NCBI GenBank assembly: GCA_000149265.1
Contig: CH001257.1
Location: 368,820 to 432,819 of the forward strand
Direction of reading: 5' to 3'
Origin: Ciona savignyi
Taxonomy: Eukaryota > Chordata > Ascidiacea > Phlebobranchia > Cionidae
Length of the DNA stretch: 64,000 nt
Below are positions 35,770 to 47,195 of this stretch, one piece after another (within the stretch, counting starts at the first letter, position 1; the number at the start of each line of letters is the position of its first letter). The translations under genes were made by a program, and so were the position numbers. Below the pieces are notes generated by a model. That model was given only the letters and a program-made list of their open reading frames with translations, ran no database searches and had not been told where the DNA came from.

Positions 35770-36414
35770 AATCACAATGACCAGGATATATTTAAAGTGG
35801 GGTGCTCTTAATCTAACGGCCAAAAAAATTGTGTAAACAGCTGTTAGTTTATGGTTCGAATTAGGGGATTGTATTTCATGTTAAGTGAACTGTAAGATTG
35901 TAAGATTTATATTAGAAGCTAGGTGGAGCATTACCAGTAATGCTGAATTGGTAGTTTATAAATAACGATTGAGTACGGTCGTGTTGCCAAATGGTTAACG
36001 CGACCGATACATATACCAACTCTTATACAAAAAAACGGTCTTAGTGACGAGCCCATCAGGGGTTCGAAACTTAGCTCGGTAAAAAAAAATTTAAAAAAAA
36101 TAACGATTTAGTATACATAAAACTATTTAATTTTTGACACAATAAAACAAATGAGGAACCATGCCTAATCAGGCCTCATTTAGCCTTGGTGTGGACACGA
36201 ACCTAATGGAAAAATCTAAAACTTAATTTAAGCTGCAGATCCAACGGCTGGAACACCCGGTTTCAGATATCTTTGTCGCGAGCTCACTAGCACCACCCAC
36301 CGGACACGCGCACTCATGGATTCCACTCACCAGGTAGAGCTCTTCCATTACGATGGCAGGTTCCAGTGGTTCCAGCAGACGAAGTGTTATGGAACCAGCG
36401 TCTGTAGCGGGTCT
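35770..36414. other. No gene seen apart from a short SINE
   Basis: It holds the short tRNA-like element at 35973-36098. 36230-36410 is moderately GC-rich but has no frame with splice or motif support. Confidence 0.35.
35973..36098 (+). mobile_element. Short tRNA-derived SINE (second family)
   Basis: The A-box-like CCAAATGGTTAACGCGACCG and B-box-like GGGGTTCGAAACTT are 55-60 bases apart, followed by an A-rich tail. Copies occur at 41815-41945 (minus), 43312-43430 and, partial, 44225-44315. Confidence 0.65.
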
Positions 36415-38241
36415 ACTCTTTCGTGAGTTGTATTCTTAAAATTATATGCTATGCAATTTATAACCATCGCTTGTTCGGCCATTAAAATTGCAACCTCGTG
36501 AGCTTAGGTTGGAATATTCATATTTATCCACAGACCTGTGGAAAGGCACAGGGCGTTACACCGCCCTCATTTGGCACAGTGCTGCCGTTCAGCACCTAAG
36601 TTATAGTAGCTATTGCAGTGTTGTAATATTTAATGTTAATCTCATTTATTTTTCTAAAATCACTGTATAAATGTAACACTTTCACTTGGGCACAAACATT
36701 TAAAGTTGAATAATACTATCAAAAGTAGTATCTGTTCATAACGAATACACCAAATACGCATATTGTTAGAAGAGCAAATTTATAAAACTGTTGCACTCAT
36801 TAGGTCACATAGTAGTAAAGGGGCTGTGGACCAGACTAGTCTACTTGCTAGGATGGATCTGGTCCACAGGTCGTAGATTTCCGATCTCTGGCTTACACCA
36901 TTTACCTAAAAAGCCTGTAACATACTTTGTATTCACTCAGCTGCACTCAGCGATATTCCAACCAGCAAGCTGCAGTAATTTTGAAAACCGCGGGAAAAAT
37001 CGACGTCATAATAACCGACGTCATGATTGAGAGTTCGTGCGCACCAACCCTACCGAGAGTGTAAACGTCACTATCAGCATTATGACGTCAAGGCAAATGG
37101 AAACCGTTACCGACCATGAAACTTCTTTTTAAAGGGGGATCAAGTTATGACGAATTTGTATTTTTTTAACATTCTAATTTTTCATCAAAATTTTTGTTTC
37201 GGATAAAATCTGTAACAAGTTTTGGATAGCTTTATTTCTAGGTCACCCTTTAAACTCTTTTATTTACTTACAATAGCATAGTAGTAGTTCATAGAACTTA
37301 TGTATGCGTATTCATTATGTTACCCAATACATGTTAATACAAATATATATTGATGACACAAGTCGTCGAATGTTCGTTTTGTAATGCGGTTGGTTGGGTT
37401 GAATCATGTTGATCGACTGGTTTCTCACTAATATCAATGGAAAGCTAGTTGTTTCACCAAGGAATTTGACATAGCTTAGGTAGAACAAGGAAATGTGGCG
37501 TGAGTAAAACGTCACCAGCAAAAGGTGTTGTACAAAGCTAGTAATTGCCGGTAACTGTAGTTACTACAGGATCGTATTGCCGCCATAACTTGAATTTACA
37601 GTTGCTGTTTTGTCACTGAATCGTGAAACAAAAAGGCTAGTTTTATCTGCGCGTTGGTCAGTTGTCGAGAAACAATCGATTTCATCTCCTGGATATCAAT
37701 GTGTTCGTTGTTGTTTTTGTTTCGAAAACTGCGTAAAACAACCAAGTAATCGAGCCTTCGTTGAAATTGGATTTCGCGCGTTGAAATCCGCCATTTTACT
37801 TCGGACATTACCGGAGAGCTTGTCAGAGTAAGCCGAAGGTAACTAGTCGGCTGCTTACGTTTGACCTTTAATCTCCCGCCCAATGGTTTCCCAGTATACA
37901 GAACCAATTTAAAAATCGCACCAGCGATGACGGAGGCAACACAAAGTAAATTACCCATTTATTTCTGCAACAATTCATACGAATACAAATGGTGTGGACA
38001 CATATGCAATTATGCAATTATTATTGTAACTGTGGCTTTCAAAGATTTGTTTATTAACACCGTTGGTAATAAGACATGTGTAATTATGTTAACATTAAAA
38101 TCATTGCATAAATGGATTTTTATACAAATACATGGAATCCTAAAATATTACTAATAAGAGTTTGTAATCTTACATTCACATTGAGACTGGAGGTGACATG
38201 AAAGGTAGGTGTGGAAAAAGTAACAGAATGTTTTCCAATTA
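36415..38241. repeat. 3' flank of peptide gene G, duplicate of 1-1610
   Basis: Long segmental duplicate of the window start. It includes the CRE-like cluster (37000-37090), the AGCTTAGGTAGAACAAGG block and the family downstream block around CCCAGTATACAGAACC. About 36825-36970 is additional sequence absent from the other copy. No gene is seen. Confidence 0.65.
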
Positions 38242-38589
38242 TTATTTTTTAATCCAATTCCGCCACGCGAAAGACTTGAAACCTGATGGCGGTTTTCGAC
38301 TGGGATTGGAGCGTTTTACCCTTTCTTGGTTATCTGTGATCTCCTCATCAGCTGAAACAAAATCCAGCATCTCTTGTTCTGCCAAACGTCTTTCTCGCTC
38401 CATCCTAATCGACGATCAAAACATGAAGATTAGACTGCGTTCAGGAACAACTTAACTCAAATATTTAAGTTTAAATAGCACGAATAATGCGTAAAGCAAC
38501 TGGACTTACTTATTTTCCTGATCAGCAGCTATAACTTCAATAAACGCCACCAAGATGACAAAACACAGTAAAACTCGTAGCGGTGACAT
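38242..38589 (-). CDS. Secreted cationic peptide precursor, copy G (two exons)
   Basis: Exon 1 is 38589-38510 and exon 2 is 38404-38242, giving 80 residues. The signal peptide begins MSPLRVLLCFVILVAFIEV. The first site is RERR|L, where the rest of the family has S. The spacer is normal (EMLDFVSADEEITDNQE) and is followed by RVKR|S. The 22-residue tail is the most diverged of the set: SNPSRKPPSGFK, then SFAWRNWIKK, with six basic residues, two tryptophans and no acidic residue. The promoter has TTCCGGCA (38693-38700), one base off the palindrome, and a weak TATA (AATATATAG). It is intact in every coding feature. Confidence 0.8.
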
Positions 38590-39460
38590 CTCTTTTATGT
38601 TGTACAAAGAGTAAGTACTTAAGTGAACGATTTTTGAGACTGTCTATTCGGTCCTAAAACTGAAATATATAGGGATTAGCGACTGCATGGCATTTCCGGC
38701 AAGATTTGTCCAAAACACGTTCTGTTATATTCTGTCACGAATTAAAAGGTCCACCGAGAGCAGTATTAAAGATACAGCACATTTGATATTTCATGTACTT
38801 CGTCCGCGCGAACAGGAAATTATCGTCTTACAAATAAAGTGATGAAACTTATGAGTAAAGCAAACGTTCCATGACTTGACAACAGCAAGTAAATAAAGAC
38901 ACCGACATCTTAATGATTAATTGGACCTGCACTTTTCTGATGTATAACATACATTTCAAGCGTTTAACTTCTTTAACTTTACTAAATTTGAATTAAAAGG
39001 AGTTGTTCGTTGGAAAATACACTGGAATATCGAAATATCCTTTTCAGGTCAAACTTGTATAGGTAGGCACATTAGCAACTACGTAATGAATATAACGCGG
39101 TATATTCAATAAAAATCGATACCCCCAGATTTAGTTCCCATAGTGTTATTGAGCAGTTTTCCGTCTTCAGTCGTTTTTTCTTTTTAGGTTTGCCAATCTG
39201 GAGGCAGTTCTTGACACAACCCTACCTTACTCCAATCTCTGCTTAAATCATGTACGGTGCTTTATATGTTACATGTTACCACTGAAATACACGATTCCCG
39301 CACTCTATCTGCCATATTATACCATTGTTAAGGTAGAGCGAATGATAGAGTGATGTTTTAAAATTGAAAACGGCCGCTGTATTTTCTATGGTGTCATGTG
39401 TATACATAGGAAGGGTTAAAACTGTATCAACAACTTGATATTTTATTTTTTCTAGTGGGC
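38590..39460. other. Upstream region of copy G; no other gene
   Basis: 38590-38990 is the family promoter and distal module. 39000-39460 is AT-rich with nothing recognised. Confidence 0.4.
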
Positions 39461-39645
39461 TTAACACTTCGATTTATAACAAATCTACTTATATCTTTTT
39501 CTGGAGCTTTTTTCTGGTTGAAACTTTACCACGGCCCTAGGTTTAAGGATCGTTGGGAGTAAAGTGTTAAACAGGGAAACAAGAGAACACGACAGTAGTA
39601 AAAACATGTCACAAATTAAACACGCTGTAACAGCAATATTGTTTT
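39461..39645. repeat. Dispersed repeat, second copy at 45543-45722
   Basis: Both copies share TTAACACTTYGATTTAT, then CAAATCTACTTATATC, TTTTTTCTGGTTG, CGTTGGGAGT.AAGTGTTAA and AACAGCAATATTG. The words TTAACACTT and AAGTGTTAA form short inverted ends about 100 bases apart, suggesting a small MITE with extra copied flank. Confidence 0.5.
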
Positions 39646-39649
39646 TTTT

Positions 39650-40486
39650 TTGGACTGCGGTTGATTGGTTTGAATCATGTTGATCGACAGTTTTCTCAAT
39701 AGTTACACTAATATCAATTGAAAGCTAATGGTTTGATCAAGGAATTTGGCATAGCTTAGGTAGAACAAGGAAAGGTGTCGTGGTTAAAACGTCACCAGGG
39801 AAAGGTGTTGTACAAAGCTAGAAATTGCTGGTAGCTGTAGTTACTACAGGATCGAATTGTCGCCAGACTAACTTAAATTTATAGCTGTTCTGTCACTTTA
39901 TCATGAAACAAAATAGCCAGTTTGTCTACGCGTTGATCGGTTATCGAGAAACATTCGATTTCATCTCCTGGAACAAATGTGCTCGTTGTTGTTTTTCTTT
40001 TGAAAATTGCTTCAAAAACAAGTAGCCTAATCGAGCCTTCCTTTGAAATTGGGACAACTCCTTAGTGTCGTGTCGGACATTTAGCCGAAGGTAACTAGTC
40101 GGCCTCTTACGTATGAGCTTTAATCTTCCACCCTAATGGGTTCCCAGTATGCAGAATCAATTTTAAATCGCATCAACATTGGGGCAACACTAAGGAAATT
40201 ACCCATTTATTTCTGCAACAATTCATACGAATACAAATGGTGTGGACACATGGTACATATGCAATTATCATTTTAACGGTGGCTTTCAAGGGGTTTGTTT
40301 ATTAACACCGTAGGTAATGAGACATATTTAATTATGTTAATATTAAAATCTATGTATAAATAGAATTTTATACAAAAACATGGAATTCTAAAACATTATT
40401 AATAAGAGTTTTTAATCTTACAGTCACATTTAGCCTTGAGGTGACATGAAAATGAAGTGTGGAAAAAGTAATAGAATGTTTCTAAA
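39650..40486. repeat. 3' flank of peptide gene H, duplicate of 880-1610
   Basis: Duplicate of the flank downstream of copy A. No gene is seen. Confidence 0.6.
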
Positions 40487-40867
40487 TTACTTGTTTTTAA
40501 TCCAATTCCGCGACGACAAATGCTTAAAACCTGTCATTGGCGGCGCTTTAAAACCTCGTGGTGGTGGCCTTTCAACAAAGCGTTTCACCCTTTCTTCTTG
40601 GTTACCTGTGATCTCCTCATCAGCGGAAACAAAATCCAGCATCTCTTGTTCTGCCGAACGTCTTTCTCGCTCCATCCTAATCGGCGATTTAAAAACATGA
40701 AAATTAGACTAGGTTTGTAAACAACATCATTCAAATATTAAAATTCGAAAAGTTCAAATAGTTGCGTAGACGAAATGGACTTACTTATTTTCTTGCTGAT
40801 CAGCAGCAATAACTTCAATAAACGCCACCAAGATGGCAAAACATAGTAAAAACCGTATCGGTGACAT
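40487..40867 (-). CDS. Secreted cationic peptide precursor, copy H, with extended tail (two exons)
   Basis: Exon 1 is 40867-40785 and exon 2 is 40676-40487, giving 90 residues, the longest of the family. The signal peptide begins MSPIRFLLCFAILVAFIEV. RERR|S and an acidic spacer are followed by ERVKR|F; the residue after the second site is F where the rest have S. The tail of 30 residues contains two PPxxGFK words (RPPPRGFK and APPMTGFK) before the shared HLSSRNWIKNK end, so it looks like an internal duplication of 8 residues. The tail carries seven basic residues and one acidic. The promoter has TTCCGGGA (40973-40980) and TATATAT. It is otherwise closest to copies A and B. Confidence 0.82.
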
Positions 40868-41655
40868 CTCTTTGAAGTTTTAGAAACAGTTAGTACTCAA
40901 GTAAACAATGTTTGAGACGGTTTATTGGGTCGCAAAACTCATATATATGGGGATTAGCGAATGGATGGTAATTTCCGGGAAAATTCGTCCAAAAAACGTT
41001 CTGTTATATTCTGTCACGAATTAAACGTCCGATGATTGATGATCACTGCACATATTTGATTTTTCATGCATTTAGTCCAACCGAACAGGAACTTATCGTC
41101 GACAAGTAATGTGAGAAGCACTTCTGAGTAAAGAGCGCGTTGCGTGACTGGACAGACAGCAAGTAAATAAAGACACCGATATTTTAATGATTAATTGGTC
41201 CTGCACTTTTCTTTCAAGGAGGCATTCAACCAATTGATCCTACTATCTCTTCAATGCATAGTGACCTCACAATAAAGCTGTAACACAAAATCCTGCCACA
41301 AACAAGTCTTAGATTTTTAATAATTTAAAATTGAAGTTTAGATCCGCGAACTAAACACAAAACCTTCCAAATTTTTGCTTAACGATTTTAAGCAGACTGT
41401 CCTCCGTACATTTATAACGTTTTAACACACCGAGAAAATGCACAATTAACACCTTTATTTTTCCGAGATAAGCTCTACTTTAAAAATTTACGGCTAAATA
41501 AAAACAACGCCGCCAAGTTTACCACAAGCTGATTTCACCGCAAAAAGCAATGGGGAATCACCACCATTGTTACTCAGCAAAACTATCAAACACCATGACT
41601 AAGAGAGTACCACTGGTTAGATCAGAACTGGCATAGAGGTCTATAAATTGGTTAT
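40868..41655. repeat. Upstream region of copy H; empty-site homologue of 1902-4870
   Basis: The promoter module is followed by sequence matching 2330-2580 and then 4115-4177 plus 4737-4870. The tandem-unit element (2586-4114) and the hAT MITE (4178-4728) are absent here, so this is the pre-insertion arrangement. Confidence 0.75.
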
Positions 41656-42759
41656 ACGCCATCTCAATTGACTGTGCAACAAGTTGACAATAATACATTT
41701 TTTTAAACTGGACAAATTTTGTTTATTATCTTAGTGACTATCAGTTTATACTTGCAGAAAAAAAACATATGTTTCTTTAAAACAAATATACCGAGTTTGG
41801 TTTTGTAAGTCAGCCAACTTCAACGTTTTTTTTACCGAGCCAAGTTTCGAACCCATTATGGGCTCTTCACTAGGACCGATTTTATTGTATAAGAGTTGGT
41901 ATATGTATCGGTCGCGTTAACAACGTTTGACAGTGAAGGGTATAAGCACTCTGTGTAACTGCGCCGTTTGACGGTATTGGTAAGAAACGCACTTGTGCAA
42001 CGGGCGGGGCTCTGAAATACTGCCTTCAACCTGAATTTAGTCCTTTCTTACACATAATTTATGTGTAATTCATTTTATTCTAAATTCGGGCAGACACTTT
42101 GAAGTGTCAGAACAACAATATACTATAAAAAATTCGATGACAAAATTTCTAGTTATAATTTATGTAAATTGTATGCAAATAAATTTTATAAAAACACCGT
42201 ATTATGGATTTTTGGACTAAAGCAGGCCGGATTTATAGCCGTAATCAGAAACAGCGTATAGTTATTTTGAGAAATTCAAATTAATATACGCATATATACC
42301 TATCGGAAGCTAAAGTAAAAAGTATTCAGCTTTATGTAAATTTTATGCAAATAAATTTGATATAAAATAATCGTATATATAACGTTGAGTAGAAAGTAGT
42401 CAGAATTTTAGCCTGAAGCGATATGTGAATAGTTATTTTAAGAAATTCGTCACACGCAAATATACCTATATTAGAAGAAAAAATATAAATACTTTGTTTG
42501 TGACTTTAGATCTGCGTATAAATACGATGGACGGAAACTGGTGAAATCAACATATGCTTGGATATCATATCCAAGATTAAAATGTGTTCTTACAGCAGTT
42601 ATTAAGATTGCGACTTTGCCCAAATGTAATTCGGCACATATTATTTTTAGTTAAAGTATTGATTTGTTTTATGTTTTTTTCCGAATACATTCTCACGTTT
42701 ATGCTTTAATATCCTAATTGTTGTATATTTTTCCATTTAACGGCTACATTAATGGTAAT
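41656..42759. other. No gene seen
   Basis: It contains the short SINE at 41815-41945. 42130-42520 holds two diverged direct copies (TTTATGTAAATT.TATGCAAATAAATTT, about 42160 and 42333). Otherwise AT-rich sequence upstream of the fibrinogen-domain gene. Confidence 0.35.
41815..41945 (-). mobile_element. Short tRNA-derived SINE (second family)
   Basis: Minus strand: TTAACGCGACCGATACATAT, CCTAGTGAAGAGCCC and GGGTTCGAAACTTGGCTCGG, then an A-run. Confidence 0.65.
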
Positions 42760-42775
42760 GTATATAAAGTATAAC
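42760..42775 (+). promoter_or_regulatory. TATA box of the fibrinogen-domain gene
   Basis: GTATATAAAGTA lies about 150 bases before the ATG at 42918. The start codon is chosen because it begins a good signal peptide. Confidence 0.5.
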
Positions 42776-42917
42776 TACTCTAGTCCCCGTTACAGGTTTT
42801 TGTACGTACTGAATAATCACTGCATAAGATCGCTGATGACGAACGATCTGTAAGTTAAATTCAGTTATTTAGGAAATGACCTTTTGATGTTTCAGATAAG
42901 TGTTATATTCCATAGTT

Positions 42918-45327
42918 ATGAATAGTTTAAAGATTTATTTTGTTGTTATTGTTTTTGTCGTGTCCTGCAACGCAGGAAAGGTGCTAGACAACGACATCAT
43001 ATTCTTGCAAGAGGAAGTTTCAAATCTGAATTCTCGTAAGTGTATGGTATTATACCTATTAACTCGGTGTAGTGACCTGCCTTATCATTTATTCGTTAAA
43101 GCCTAATAAATCACGTCGTGTTTCAGTTGTGAAAAAATTGCTACCAGCAAGTTGCAAGCAAGCTCAAGAGTTGGGTAATAGTGAAAGTGGAATCTACAAT
43201 CTGAAAATCGGCAATGGCTCGCAAATCATTCAGGTTTATTGTGACATGAAAACAGATGGTGGTGGATGGACGGTATGTAACAATAACTTTTAATTATATT
43301 TTTATTTTTATTTACGGTCGTGTGGTCGAATGGTTAACGCGACCGATACATATATCGACTCTTATAAAAAAAAACGGCCCTAGTGACCGCAGCCCACCAT
43401 GAATTAGAAACTTGGATCATTAAAAAAATAATAATTATATTTTTATCAGCTGTTCTAATTTCAGATATATAACAGTTTGCAAAAATGTAATCATTAAAAA
43501 CCATATTCAATGTTGTATTTGTACTTTATAGATGAAATATTATTTTAAATAATAGGCAGTGGTGAACGGATGGTTCCATGACTTTTCATTACTTACTGTT
43601 CATTTTAAACCCAGCGAATTAATGGGTTCTACCAAATTGAAGGAACGTGTCTATCCTATACAACACACTGCAAAAGCTCAGGTAACCCGACGGTGGGTGC
43701 GAGGTGATCTGACGATTGTCCGTGTGATAACCCCCTAGGTTTTCCCATTCACGGGGATAAACATGAATATCCTATCCTATGCTAAAACAAGTTTAAACGA
43801 CCAACTTTATTCTCATATACGTGAGCAACGCTTGTTCATGGCTGTATCGAAGAAACGCACCAATAATGTTATAGAGCCGTGGAGTTGTGATTCAACAAAT
43901 TACATCACGTTTATTCGTTTCCAGGTTTTTCAGCGCCGATTTAACGGTGAACAAGAGTTTTATCTTGGTTGGGACAAATACGTGCAAGGGTTTGGGAACA
44001 GAAACAGAGAGTTCTGGATGGGTAAGATTTTTATTTTATTTTTGTATATGTAGGATATTTATGTTTATCTTATATTTATCCTCGTGGTGTCAAAATAGTA
44101 TTGTTTATAGCAGTATATCAAATAGTCAGGCTGTCGGTATGTTTAGTATATCTAACGATATTTGGCGCTAATTTAAGTCAGAAAATACAGCTGTTACTTA
44201 AACGAGCATAATATAAGTATATGATTGATTGCCCTGGTCATGTGCAACATTCTGTATAAATAAAACGGATCTTTGTGATAAGCTTATCACGGGTTCGAAA
44301 CTTAAACTACTAAAAATCTAGATGCTTCTTGTTTTCAGGTTTAAGCAATATTAACTCATTTACTGGAGACGGAAACCACGAGCTTCGAATTGAACTGAAA
44401 GATTGCAGTAACAGGGTCACTTATGCCAAATACGGGTACGGTTTTTAAACTGAATATATTGGTGAATGAAAGTTACAACTTAATTGTTCTACAGGGTTTT
44501 CAATGTAGCTGGTCCGACAACCAACTACCGACTCTCCGTCGGAAATTACACTGGAAATGCAACCGGTATTTATAAACACGGGTTCCTAAATCTGAATATA
44601 ATATATATAATATATGTTCGGCCGGTTAGTCTGGCAGTTAAGTGCGTCGCCTTACAATCGAAGGGTTGCAGTTGCAAAACTGGACGCTAGCTAGTCGGTA
44701 AAGTCCTTGGGCAAGGCACTTTACGGACATTTCCTAAACCCAGTGGATTAAGAGGTTCTACCAAATTGAAGGAACGTGTCTATCATATACAACACACTGC
44801 AATAGCTTCGGTAACCCGACGGTAGGCGCGGGGTGATCTGACGATTGCCCGTGCGTTAACCCCCTTGGTTTTCCCATTCACGGGATAAACACGAATATCC
44901 TAATCTATCCTATCCTATGTAACCACCGAGTTATTGAGCTGAGATTTTGATATACACGCACAAACGCACAAACACACACATTCAATTGAAAATATCATTT
45001 GGGGCATCAAAAAATAGTTGTATTTTTAACAGATGACGCTCGTAAAATAAAAACAATTTCATTTTATTTCCAGGGGATTCCATGGCCTATCAGAATGGTG
45101 AAGCATTCTCGACCTATGATCGTGACCATGACTCACATGCTGGGATCTATAACTGTGCAGTGCAGTGGCACGGAGCATGGTGGTATAGAGGCTGTCACCA
45201 TTCCAATCCGAACGGGGCTTACTCGCCCTGCGAACACAGTCCTCGAACCATGACATGGAAAAACCAAGCAACAGCTTACTACACAGGATACAGATCAATG
45301 GAAATGAAATTTCGACCACGTATTTGA
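42918..45327 (+). CDS. Secreted fibrinogen-related (FReD) protein, six exons
   Basis: The exons are 42918-43035, 43127-43272, 43925-44021, 44339-44435, 44495-44565 and 45074-45327; all borders are GT/AG and the joined frame is 260 residues. Residues 1-18 are a signal peptide (YFVVIVFVVSCNA). A short heptad stretch (LQEEVSNLNSLVKKLL) follows. The fibrinogen C-terminal domain starts at about residue 50: SCKQAQE.., YCDMKTDGGGWTV, FQRRFNGEQEFYLGWDKYVQGFG, EFWMGLSNIN, ELRIELKD, a calcium-loop-like DRDHD, CAVQWHGAWWYRGCH and the MEMKFRPRI end. This is the ficolin/tenascin/angiopoietin-type lectin fold, often an innate-immune binder of acetylated sugars in invertebrates. There is no collagen stalk, so it is not a classical ficolin. 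Introns 2 and 5 hold SINEs. AATAAA is at 45427-45432. Confidence 0.88.
43312..43430 (+). mobile_element. Short tRNA-derived SINE in intron 2 of the FReD gene
   Basis: GTGTGGTCGAATGGTTAACG, CGACCGATACATATATCGAC and a decayed B-box, then an A-run. Confidence 0.6.
43605..43785 (+). mobile_element. tRNA-SINE 3' half in intron 2 of the FReD gene
   Basis: AACCCAGCGAATTAATGGGT.., GGTAACCCGACGGTGGGTGC.., CCATTCACGGGGATAAACATG and TCCTATCCTATG. The head is missing. Confidence 0.85.
44225..44315 (+). mobile_element. Short tRNA-derived SINE, partial, in intron 3 of the FReD gene
   Basis: Only the part with AAAACGGATCTTTGTGATAAG and GGGTTCGAAACTT is present. Confidence 0.45.
44620..44930 (+). mobile_element. 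tRNA-headed SINE, near full length, in intron 5 of the FReD gene
   Basis: Head (GGTTAGTCTGGCAGTTAAGT, GCGTCGCCTTACAATCG), body and tail (CATTCACGGGATAAACACG, CCTATCCTATCC). Complete except for minor changes. Confidence 0.88.
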
Positions 45328-45542
45328 ATGCAGCAAATTTCGACCATTTATTGGATTGAAAGCAAATCTCTTGGTGGCTTAACTAACTTGTATTGTTACT
45401 AACATTAATTTGTTGACATTTGGGTGAATAAAAAGAAAGTCTAGACTTTACATCATTTTTTTGATATTTTTTATTTCAATGCAGACGGATAAAAAAATAC
45501 ATCATATCCACTTATTAATTTGTTTCCGAAACTTGATTTTCG

Positions 45543-45722
45543 ATTGGGTTTAACACTTTGATTTATCACAAATCTACTTATATCAAGATTTTTTTCTGGT
45601 TGGATCTTTTACCATGGCCATAGGTTGAACGACCGTTGGGAGTTAAGTGTTAAACATGGAAACACTAGAACAAGAAAGTAGTTAAAACATGACAAATTAC
45701 ACACGATATAACAGCAATATTG
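45543..45722. repeat. Dispersed repeat, second copy at 39461-39645
   Basis: Same words in the same order as the copy at 39461, including TTAACACTT and AAGTGTTAA about 110 bases apart. Confidence 0.5.
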
Positions 45723-46418
45723 GTTTTTGGTGTTTTAATACATACAATGGCCGGATTGCCGTCATGGTACAATGGCCGGATTGCCGTCGGGTGGCTTATC
45801 AGAACTTTTGTAGTGTATGAATATTATGGGGTCGCAGTTAATGGCCGACCAAATTGTTGCCTCGTACGACGTACGACTTTCAGCCGCATTTTTTGCATCA
45901 CAACCAGTCATTCACTGGTTTAGTTAGTGGGTCCTTGGGATAAGAACTTTGTAGATATCGTTTGAATCTATGTTACAAAATAGTATAATAGTTCGGAAAA
46001 GGTAGACTCTAAAAACGAATGTCTGTTTCAGGCATCGTCAAATTAGGTAACTTTTGAGGTAACAGCACTAACTTCACTGAAAGTTCTTATATTCTTGGTT
46101 ACAGTAAAATCCACGCAGTTTGACATATTTGACTAATTCTGGCAATGTGGAGGCCGCGTCTTAAACTTTAGCTGCTTACTGCAACTCGAAATTTCGACAT
46201 TATCTAAACATGCAAAAAAACGTAATCATGGTAGTATGTGGGGAAAAGGAATTTCAGTAAACGCCAAAACCTGCGTTCGGGTCAAAGTAAATTTACAACT
46301 GTGTGGAGGGGAGTTATATGGAACTAGTGATAACGACAGCATGCAGAACATGGTTAACAATGACAAACCGCGCAATTGCTACATATCCTAACAAAATTTC
46401 ATCTTTTAATTTTAATTA
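45723..46418. other. No gene seen
   Basis: A short direct duplication, GCCGGATTGCCGTC, occurs at about 45749 and 45775. No supported coding or RNA feature. Confidence 0.35.
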
Positions 46419-46934
46419 CAGTGGAACCCCGCTTGGAGACCACCTCGATAACACGACCACCTCATTATCAGGACCACTTCATTGCGGTCCCAAATAATTT
46501 ACTATGCTAATGCATTGCATTATGTTTCAATACCGCGACCACCCCGGTTTTCAGACCAAGACCGCCATATTTTGGTCTAAAACTTTAAATTTGACTCCGC
46601 CTAATTGACCACACGGGCTTAATAATTTGCCTTTGTCATCAAAATAATAAAGTTAAATTTATTCTATGATCAAAACAAAAAGATTAAATGAGCGCAAACG
46701 AAAAAAATTGTAGCAAACATAACTAAATCTTATAAGATAAACTTCAGTATTAAATTTATTTTGCAGTATCTGATAAAAATAATGGCATTTAATGAAAATT
46801 TAGAAAAAATGCAAATGTTTAACCTGCCTATGAAGATAACTTTCTCCAAATCAATATTCACTAACACGACCACCCCGCTAACGCGACCGCTTGATGACGG
46901 TCCCATAGGTGGTCAGGTAAGCGGGGTTCCACTG
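46419..46934. mobile_element. Tc1/mariner-type MITE with TA target duplication
   Basis: The 516-base element begins CAGTGGAACCCCGCTTGG and ends with the inverse (AAGCGGGGTTCCACTG). It is flanked by TA on both sides (46417-46418 and 46935-46936). Inner repeats of the 'CTNNCNCGACCACC' word sit near both ends. No transposase frame is present. Confidence 0.88.
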
Positions 46935-47195
46935 TATCTGTTCAGTTGTTTGTTAACACTCGATTATAAAAAACTTTCTCCCAGGAGTATTACACGGATA
47001 GTGGACTGGTCGAGCAGACTCGGCTGTCTGCCTTATTTGTTGATTTCATGGTAGTTTATTAAGGAAATCTTGATCTTCTAAAATCACTACGATTTTGTTG
47101 TTCTGTCTGCTCGTGGCGCTTTCTACACCAAATGTATAGCACAACAGGATTTGTAGTTAGGCTAGACAAATGAGCAATTCCAATAGTACTCAAAC

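Noticed and set aside
45059..45319. Minus-strand frame over the last FReD exon
   Set aside because: Antisense shadow of a clearly coding exon.
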